A DNA stretch of 13,158 nt from JBLRWS01 sp047921075. Lineage in GTDB: Bacteria > Bacteroidota > Rhodothermia > Balneolales > Balneolaceae. A program made the position numbers and the translations under genes. Location of the stretch: positions 1-13,158 of the forward strand of contig JBLRWS010000062.1 of assembly GCA_047921075.1 (NCBI GenBank), given 5' to 3'. The notes beneath the pieces are model-generated. The model saw only the letters and a program-made list of their open reading frames with translations. It did no database searches and was not told the DNA's origin. Position 1 is the stretch's first letter. The number at the start of each line of letters is the position of its first letter. Below, one piece after another: positions 6,805-13,158 of the stretch.

Positions 6805-9800
6805 ATGACCATACGATTTGTCAGTTTAGCGGTAGTTCTTTTACTGTCGGGCTCTCTTTTTTCCTGTTCTGCTCCGGATGATTCACCATTTCGTCTGCTG
6901 CCGGTTTCCCAAACCTCGGTCTCATTCGAGAACCGCGTAGAAAACACTCCTGAGTTCAACATCCAAAACTATCTCTATTTTTATGATGGAGCCGGTGTGG
7001 CCGTGGGCGACCTCAACAACAACGGTCTGCCCGATCTGTTTTTTGTGGGAAATATGGTGGAAAACAAACTCTACCTGAACCGGGGTAACTTTGAGTTTGA
7101 AGACATCACCGAACAAGCCGGTGTGGCCGGAGAGGAGGGAAGCTGGTCAACCGGCGTAACCATGGCCGATGTAACCGGCAACGGCTATCTCGATATCTAT
7201 GTAAGCCGTGTCAACTATCTCAACAAATCGGGCCGCAACCAGCTTTTTGTTAACAACGGCGACCTCACCTTTACCGAACGCGCCGCCGAATTTGGCCTCG
7301 ACTTTGAGGGATACTCCACGCAGGCTGCTTTTTTTGATTACAACAAAAATGGCCGCCTCGACCTGTTTCTGCTCAACCATTCGTTTCATGGAGAAAACAC
7401 CTACGGTCAGGCCGAACGCCTGCGCCGGCTCGACGATCCCAAGGCGGGCGACCGGCTGTTCCGAAATGACGGCGCCCGCTTCACCGAGGTAACAGCCGAA
7501 GCGGGTATTTTTAGCAGTCCGCTGGGATATGGATTGGGCCTGGCCATTACCGACATCACCATGAACGGCTATCCCGATATCTACGTCGGCAACGATTTTC
7601 ATGAAGATGACTACTTCTACATCAACAATGGCGACGGCACCTTTACCGAACGCCTCTACGAGATGGTAAGCCAAACCAGCAACTCCTCCATGGGCAACGA
7701 TGTGGCCGACATCAACAACAACGGGCGGATGGATATTGTGTCGCTCGACATGATGCCGTGGGATCATGAAACCTATATGCGTTCGGGCGGGCCCGATCCG
7801 GTGATGGTGTCGGATGCTAAACGAAGTTTCGGTTTTGGCGCCAAAAACAATCGCAATACGCTGCAACTTAACCGCGGGTACGGTGCAGACGGATTGCCCT
7901 TTTTCAGTGAAACCGCCTTCGCATCGGGTGTGGCCATTTCGGAATGGAGCTGGGCGGCACTCTTTGCCGATTTCCAAAACCGAGGCCGGGTCGATCTTTT
8001 CATCACCAACGGTATGCCGCTGCGGCCAAACGATAAGGACTATGTGGCCGCTGTGCAGCGCATTCGCCAACAATACACGGGCGAAGAGCTCGAACAAAAA
8101 GAGTACGAGATGCTGGATATGATGCCCTCCATTCACGTTCCCAATCTCTTTTTTCGAAACAATGGAGATTTGACGTTCTCCGATCAGACCGAAGCGATGG
8201 GTTTTGGAACGCCTACCTACTCCTCCGGCGCGGTGTATGCCGACCTGAACGGCAACGGCTTTCTGGATCTGGTGGTGAGCAACATCAACGAACGGGCCTA
8301 CATCTACGAAAACCGTTTTGCAGAGCGGGACTCCGCCAACGCCTGGCTGAGAGTGAAGCTGGAAGGCCCCGACACCAACACCACCGGAATTGGCACCAAA
8401 CTGTTTCTGTATGCCAATGGCGCAACCTACTATCGGGAGCAATATCCCTCCCGGGGATTTCAGTCGTCCGTTGAGCAGGTGTTGCACGTGGGCCTCGGCG
8501 AGGTGCCCGTGGCCGATTCAGTGCTTGTTATCTGGCCCGATGACAGTTATCAAAAACTGACAGAGTTACAAACCAATCAAACCGTGGAGATTCGGCACCG
8601 TGATGCCGGTGGAGTCTTCAACTACGAAGCCTTTCGCAGGGCGGGACAATCACAGCCGCTTCTGGAAGACCATTCGGAGGCTATGGGACTGGACGCGTTC
8701 ACCCATCAGGAAAACAGGTTTAACGATTTTGAACGCGAACCGTTGATGCCGTACCGACAATCTACCCGCGGTCCGGCACTTGCGGTTGCCGACCTGACCG
8801 GCGATGGCAATGATGAGATCTACCTCGGTTCGTCACACAACACACCGTCGCAGCTTCTGCGGTTCGAAAACGGCCGGTTTACAGAGGTGGAACAGAACGA
8901 CTTTTTGATCGATCGCCGCAGCGAGGATGTGGCCGCTCTTTTTGTAGATGCCGACGGTGACGGTCGCCCCGATCTCTATGTGTCCACAGCCGGTAATCAG
9001 CAGGCCGGAGCAACCGAGGAATTGCTCGATCGTCTCTACATTCAAACCGATGGTGCGGTGTTGACGCAATCGCTCAACAGCCTGCCCGATATTGCAACGC
9101 ATACCTCCGTGGTAGCTGCCGCCGATGTGAACGGCAACGGACATCCGGATCTTTTTGTGGGCGGCCACACACTGCCGTGGCGATACGGGATTGGCCCGGA
9201 AAGCTTTCTGTTGCAGAACGATGGACGGGGAATCTTCACAAATGTAACCGATTCGCTGGCGCCGGAACTGGAAATCATCGGAAATGTAACATCGGCGGTT
9301 TGGATTCAACAGCCCGGCCGTGAACTCCCCGATCTGGTGGTAGCCGGCGAATGGATGGGAATCCGCTATTTTGAAAACCGGGATGGCACTCTGGCCGATG
9401 TATCGGAAGAACGAGGCTTCGCCAACACGAACGGGCTGTGGCAGTCTGTTCACACAACCGATTTGACCGGCAACGGACACCCCGATCTTATTGCCGGAAA
9501 TATGGGCATCAACAACCGGCTGGCTCTGTACACCGATCAGGACCATCCGGCAAAACTGTACATTGCCGACTTTGATGATACCGGACAATCCGCTCCGCTG
9601 GTCTCCATCATGCGGGATGGGCGAGAGGTGCCGTTCGAACAACTCGATGAGATGATGTCCCAAATCACCGATCTTTCGCAGCGGGGGGTGCAAAGCTACC
9701 GCGATTTTGCCCGCAAAAGCGTTCGTGATCTCTTCACAGCCGAGGAACTTCGTGAGGGGCTCACCAAAGAGATTCGCGAACTGCGCAGCATAGCCTTTCT

Positions 9801-10158
9801 GAATGATGGTAATGGAAACTTCCGGGCGGTACCGCTGCCAATCGAGGCGCAGTGGTTTCCCGTGTTTGCCATCACCTCGGCCGACCTGACCGGAAACGGC
9901 CTTGAAGACCTGATCATCGGCGGAAACCTTTTTGATGTGAAACCAAGTTATGGTGGGAAACAGGGAAGCGGGCACGGGCTGATCATCAGAAACCGTGGCG
10001 ACGGGCAATTCGACGCTCTCTCGCCGGACGAGTCGGGCTTTTTGGCGAAAGGGGAAATACGCGCCATTCACCCAATTCAGATTGACGGTGACCGGTGGTT
10101 TATTGTAGCCCGTAACAACGATTCACCGCTGCTGTTTAAACCGGTACCATCGAACTGA
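6805..10158 (+). CDS. FG-GAP/VCBS repeat lipoprotein with ASPIC/UnbV domain
   Basis: This 1117-residue protein begins with a lipoprotein signal peptide (lipobox LFSC, predicted lipidated Cys21). Cys21 is followed by SAPDD, an acidic stretch that may direct it to the cell surface. Calcium-loop repeats of the form D-x-[N/T]-x-N-G-x-x-D start near residues 69, 122, 178, 250, 302, 389 and 480. An ASPIC/UnbV domain spans about 512-596. A second block of repeats has loops near 663, 715, 774, 886 and 1027. Between the last two lies a helical insert (about 935-990) rich in charged residues. The protein resembles long VCBS-repeat lipoproteins that are common in Bacteroidota and often sit near polysaccharide-use genes. 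Beta-propeller folding and calcium binding are expected from the family; a binding or adhesion role is inference. No catalytic motif is visible. The next gene encodes another FG-GAP/UnbV lipoprotein. Confidence 0.9.
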   Translation: MTIRFVSLAVVLLLSGSLFSCSAPDDSPFRLLPVSQTSVSFENRVENTPEFNIQNYLYFYDGAGVAVGDLNNNGLPDLFFVGNMVENKLYLNRGNFEFEDITEQAGVAGEEGSWSTGVTMADVTGNGYLDIYVSRVNYLNKSGRNQLFVNNGDLTFTERAAEFGLDFEGYSTQAAFFDYNKNGRLDLFLLNHSFHGENTYGQAERLRRLDDPKAGDRLFRNDGARFTEVTAEAGIFSSPLGYGLGLAITDITMNGYPDIYVGNDFHEDDYFYINNGDGTFTERLYEMVSQTSNSSMGNDVADINNNGRMDIVSLDMMPWDHETYMRSGGPDPVMVSDAKRSFGFGAKNNRNTLQLNRGYGADGLPFFSETAFASGVAISEWSWAALFADFQNRGRVDLFITNGMPLRPNDKDYVAAVQRIRQQYTGEELEQKEYEMLDMMPSIHVPNLFFRNNGDLTFSDQTEAMGFGTPTYSSGAVYADLNGNGFLDLVVSNINERAYIYENRFAERDSANAWLRVKLEGPDTNTTGIGTKLFLYANGATYYREQYPSRGFQSSVEQVLHVGLGEVPVADSVLVIWPDDSYQKLTELQTNQTVEIRHRDAGGVFNYEAFRRAGQSQPLLEDHSEAMGLDAFTHQENRFNDFEREPLMPYRQSTRGPALAVADLTGDGNDEIYLGSSHNTPSQLLRFENGRFTEVEQNDFLIDRRSEDVAALFVDADGDGRPDLYVSTAGNQQAGATEELLDRLYIQTDGAVLTQSLNSLPDIATHTSVVAAADVNGNGHPDLFVGGHTLPWRYGIGPESFLLQNDGRGIFTNVTDSLAPELEIIGNVTSAVWIQQPGRELPDLVVAGEWMGIRYFENRDGTLADVSEERGFANTNGLWQSVHTTDLTGNGHPDLIAGNMGINNRLALYTDQDHPAKLYIADFDDTGQSAPLVSIMRDGREVPFEQLDEMMSQITDLSQRGVQSYRDFARKSVRDLFTAEELREGLTKEIRELRSIAFLNDGNGNFRAVPLPIEAQWFPVFAITSADLTGNGLEDLIIGGNLFDVKPSYGGKQGSGHGLIIRNRGDGQFDALSPDESGFLAKGEIRAIHPIQIDGDRWFIVARNNDSPLLFKPVPSN

Positions 10159-10201
10159 CAACCAACCGATGAAACCAAACGGTAAACCGATACTTTTTTG
10201 C

Positions 10202-13158
10202 ATGAAGAAATTGCGTTATCTGTTCATTTTTTGCTGCACGGCTCTTCTGGCCGCCGGCTGCGGTACGGCCGATGAAGGCCCCATTCAGGAGCGCGCCTCC
10301 TATCAACAGGCGGTGTCCGATTTTTATATGAGTCTTGCGGCAAGTCAAACCGATCAATCGCGCTTTGCTTTCAACAAAATGAACGACGTGGCACTCGCAT
10401 TTCCCGAAGAGGCCGCAGCCTGGGCCAATCTGGGTGTGCTGGCGATGCGGCAGGGCAATTTTGATCTGTCGGATAGCCGTTTCGAGCGCGCGCTGGAAGT
10501 CGCTCCACAAAATGCCGATGTGCTCTTTCTGTCATCGGTGATGGAGAGCCGCCGCGGAAATACCGGAGAGGCGATCGGGTATCTGCGAACAGCGGTGGCG
10601 CACAACCCCGACCATAAAATGGTACTCTTTGCACTCGCGAATGAATTGGAACGTGAAGGTGCGGCAGAGAGTGAAGATGAAATCGCAGAATGGCTTGCGC
10701 ACCTGCAATCCATCGCACCCGATAATCAGCCGGTAATGGTGGAGCGGGCCCGTACGTTTCTGCGAAAAGGGGAGTTTGATGCCGCCGCCGGCCAGCTCGA
10801 TCGCCTGTTGGCTGAACGCGCGAATCTGCCGGATGAAATTCTGGAACAGGCCGATGTGGTGCGCAATCAGATCGGCCGGGAAGATGCGGCCGGAGCCATT
10901 CTGGAGCTGTCGCTGTTACGAACCGGCCTCCAATCCACAGAAACCTTTCAGCAGCAGCTGCTCGAGATTGAACTGCCGCCTGCCGATCTCGGGTATCTGA
11001 TACCACATTTTATCAATCTGCCACAGCCGCAAATCAAAGCGGCCGAACCCGACATGGAGATGCAATTCACCGAGCAGCCGCTCGATCTGGTCACAGCCAC
11101 CGTGGGATGGGTGAAAGGCGTCTCCCTGCTCGAAACCGCCGCACCATTTCCGATTTCGGTGGGAGAGGGGCAGCTTACTGTGGATGATGAAACACTGCTG
11201 CCATATCCCGGCGAAGCCGATGCACGGCTGCACCCGAATGCGGTTACAGAGATCGATTATAACTACACATTTCGCAACGACCTCGCAGCAGCGGGATCAT
11301 CCGGTTTTCGACTGTATCGGCAGGAAGAGGACGAAACCTTTACCGATGTAACCTCCCTCACCGGCTTGTCCGCTTCGGTGGTGAACGGACGCTATCGCGG
11401 CGTATGGGCGTTTGATCTGGAAGCAGATGGCGATCTGGATCTGCTTCTTGCAGCGGACGATGCGCCGCCGACGGTGTTGCGTAATAATGGCGACGGCACA
11501 TTCACGTCTATCTCCCTGTTCAACTCCGTTCGTGATATCACCGAATTTTTCTGGGCCGATCTGGCCGGTGACGGCGTGGCAGATCCTGTTTTTCTCACGG
11601 TCGACGGAGAGCTCGTTGCACTGAAAAATCACCGGGCCAATGCGTTTGGCGATCCGCACCGGCTGGCCGATAACGTAGTATCAGCAACGATCGCCGATTT
11701 GTCTGCTGACGGGCGCTTCGAGGTCGTGGCTGTTCAACAGAGCGGCCGCATTCTCTCGTTCCGGTTTACGCCGTCCATGAGCCGTCTGTTGCCGGAGCAG
11801 CAGGAGATCGGGTCGGTCAACTTTTCTCATCAACCGACAGCAGCCTCAGCCACCCTGTTTTCGGCCGATATCGATAACAACGGTGCCCTCGATCTGGTCA
11901 TTACAACAACGGAGGAGACGCTGCTGCTTCTGGGTGATGAAGATCGGGCATTGGTTCCGGCCTCTCATCAACTCCCCGGCCGTATCTATTCGGTTTTTGA
12001 TCTGGATGGAAATGAACGCCTTGATCTGCTGGGCATTCACGACAACGGCACACCCTTTGTACTGAAGAACGAGGGAACCAAAGGCTATTTTGCGCGATCG
12101 ATCCGTGCCCGGGCGTCGGGTGCCGAGGGCGATCGCCGCATCAATTCGTTCGGGATCGGCGGGGAGATGGAAATTCGATCGGGCGTGCTCTACCAAAAGC
12201 AGGCCATTCAATCGCCCATTGTTCATTTTGGCCTGGGTACGCATGAAGAGGCCGAGATGCTCAGAATCATCTGGCCAAACGGATCGGTTCAGGCGGAATT
12301 TGCCGAACTCGGAATGGGTGCGACCATTTTTAACGAGCAGGTGTTGAAGGGATCCTGCCCGTGGCTCTTTACGTGCGACGGCAGCGAAATCCATTTTATT
12401 ACAGACGCCCTGTGGCGGTCTCCGCTCGGCCTGCGGATCAACGCACAGGAAACAGCCGGTGTGATACAAACATACGACCGTGTGGTGATTCCCGGCCACA
12501 AACTGAATCCCAAAGAGGGCGTGTACGATGTGCGCATCACCGCGGAACTGTGGGAGACCCACTTCTTCGATTACACCGGACTAAAAGCCGTTGACCACCC
12601 CGAGGGAACCCAAATTTTGGTGGACGAACGGTTTGTGTTCCCTGCGCCGGACTTAACAACCCGCCTGGCCGGGCCATCGAAACCGGTTGTGCAGGTGATC
12701 GGAGACGATGGTACGGACGGCACCGAACGTGTGTCGGAGATGAATGGCCGCTACTTCAGGCCGTTTTCTGCCAAGACGATCTATCAGGGAATTACCGAGC
12801 CGTATACGTTTGAGGTTCAGCTTCCGGAGGATGTTTTGGAAGCCCCACATTGGCTCACGTTGTCGGGCTGGCTGCATCCAACCGACAGCTCCATCAACCT
12901 GGCCATTAGCCAGGGCGAAAATCCGTTCCCGACCGGCATGAAAATCGAGATATCGAACAACGGGGAGCAGTGGAGTGTGCTGTACGACGATTACGGCGTG
13001 CCCGCCGGAAAAACCAAAACCATTTTGGTAGATGTGGAAGAGGTGTTTGATGAAGGAGCGAGCCGTCCGTCGCTGCGTTTCACATCCACCTCCGAGATCT
13101 ATTGGGACGGCATTTTTGTAGCCGAGAAACTCGACGAATCACTCATGAACGAGCGGGA
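10202..13158 (+). CDS. TPR, FG-GAP and ASPIC/UnbV lipoprotein (3' partial)
   Basis: The frame runs without a stop from here to the right edge (at least 985 residues). The chosen start gives a classic lipoprotein signal, MKKLRYLFIFCC then LAAGC with predicted lipidated Cys20. An in-frame ATG at 10169, ten bases after the previous stop, would add eleven residues and is a real alternative. Tetratricopeptide-like helices occupy about 45-200, the clearest pair at 72-139. A linker/beta region follows (about 225-390). Degenerate FG-GAP calcium loops start near 405, 453, 499, 556 and 600. An ASPIC/UnbV domain covers about 631-700 (FGIGGEMEIRSG, then HFGLGTHEE and RIIWPNG). A beta-rich C-terminal part begins near Cys719 (CPWLFTCDG, ALWRSPLGL, ELWETHFFD, VDERF). 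From memory, this tail is shared with TPR-linked CRTAC1-like proteins of Acidobacteriota and Bacteroidota. It should be extracytoplasmic. Function is unknown; protein binding through the TPRs is plausible. Confidence 0.88.
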   Translation, partial: MKKLRYLFIFCCTALLAAGCGTADEGPIQERASYQQAVSDFYMSLAASQTDQSRFAFNKMNDVALAFPEEAAAWANLGVLAMRQGNFDLSDSRFERALEVAPQNADVLFLSSVMESRRGNTGEAIGYLRTAVAHNPDHKMVLFALANELEREGAAESEDEIAEWLAHLQSIAPDNQPVMVERARTFLRKGEFDAAAGQLDRLLAERANLPDEILEQADVVRNQIGREDAAGAILELSLLRTGLQSTETFQQQLLEIELPPADLGYLIPHFINLPQPQIKAAEPDMEMQFTEQPLDLVTATVGWVKGVSLLETAAPFPISVGEGQLTVDDETLLPYPGEADARLHPNAVTEIDYNYTFRNDLAAAGSSGFRLYRQEEDETFTDVTSLTGLSASVVNGRYRGVWAFDLEADGDLDLLLAADDAPPTVLRNNGDGTFTSISLFNSVRDITEFFWADLAGDGVADPVFLTVDGELVALKNHRANAFGDPHRLADNVVSATIADLSADGRFEVVAVQQSGRILSFRFTPSMSRLLPEQQEIGSVNFSHQPTAASATLFSADIDNNGALDLVITTTEETLLLLGDEDRALVPASHQLPGRIYSVFDLDGNERLDLLGIHDNGTPFVLKNEGTKGYFARSIRARASGAEGDRRINSFGIGGEMEIRSGVLYQKQAIQSPIVHFGLGTHEEAEMLRIIWPNGSVQAEFAELGMGATIFNEQVLKGSCPWLFTCDGSEIHFITDALWRSPLGLRINAQETAGVIQTYDRVVIPGHKLNPKEGVYDVRITAELWETHFFDYTGLKAVDHPEGTQILVDERFVFPAPDLTTRLAGPSKPVVQVIGDDGTDGTERVSEMNGRYFRPFSAKTIYQGITEPYTFEVQLPEDVLEAPHWLTLSGWLHPTDSSINLAISQGENPFPTGMKIEISNNGEQWSVLYDDYGVPAGKTKTILVDVEEVFDEGASRPSLRFTSTSEIYWDGIFVAEKLDESLMNER

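Noticed and set aside
7147..8487. 446-codon open frame on the minus strand opposite the FG-GAP gene
   Set aside because: Its translation is a Val/His/Gly/Ile-rich mirror of the repeated calcium loops on the plus strand, with no domain of its own.
8833..10071. 412-codon open frame on the minus strand opposite the second half of the FG-GAP gene
   Set aside because: Same reason: antisense of repeat-rich coding sequence with biased third positions.
10169..10201. Upstream in-frame ATG as the start of the TPR lipoprotein
   Set aside because: Not excluded, but ATG 10202 gives a textbook lipoprotein signal, and the extra eleven codons show less typical codon choice (ATA, CTT).
10371..11006. 211-codon minus-strand frame opposite the TPR region
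   Set aside because: The plus-strand frame here is open to the window edge and encodes recognisable TPR, FG-GAP and UnbV domains; the antisense product is Arg/Pro-rich noise.

Overview
The window reads as one co-directional, plus-strand stretch of a carbohydrate-use locus from a Bacteroidota/Balneolota/Rhodothermota-type bacterium. The main taxonomic clue is the C-terminal type IX secretion (T9SS) sorting domain of the first protein, with its ELSQNYPNPFNPTT-type motif, which is typical of Balneolota, Rhodothermota and Ignavibacteria. Supporting clues are the outer-membrane-type lipoproteins, the lack of clear Shine-Dalgarno sequences, and the large FG-GAP/UnbV lipoproteins. By eye the base composition is moderately GC-rich. 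I cannot name the genus from sequence alone.

Layout. (1) Positions 2-2032: the 3' part of a GH13 alpha-amylase-family enzyme, cut by the left edge, with an N-terminal E-set/CBM48-like domain, a complete catalytic barrel and a T9SS sorting tail. (2) 2045-3421: a second, compact GH13 enzyme made as a lipoprotein, only 12 bases downstream. (3) 3492-5033: a GPH/SLC45-like MFS sugar transporter with an acidic central loop and an apparent extra membrane hairpin. (4) 5112-6695: a sodium:solute symporter (SSS family). (5) 6805-10158: a 1117-residue lipoprotein of at least twelve FG-GAP/VCBS-type calcium-loop repeats with an ASPIC/UnbV domain in the middle. (6) 10202-13158: a second large lipoprotein, TPR-FG-GAP-UnbV-beta-rich C-terminus, still open at the right edge.

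How the genes could work together (inference). The T9SS amylase would cut alpha-glucan outside the cell or at the surface. The lipoprotein amylase would trim oligosaccharides at the outer membrane or in the periplasm. The MFS and SSS carriers would bring small sugars across the inner membrane by two different ion couplings. The two FG-GAP lipoproteins have no assigned function; their place after the amylases and transporters suggests a role in binding substrate, cells or surface complexes. No SusC/SusD pair, regulator or cytoplasmic maltose enzyme lies in the window; such genes may lie upstream.

No intergenic gap exceeds about 110 bases. I saw no tRNA, rRNA, CRISPR array, insertion sequence or convincing terminator. 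The gaps hold only weak candidate regulatory signals. The least-described part is the pair of giant FG-GAP lipoproteins (6805 to the right edge).
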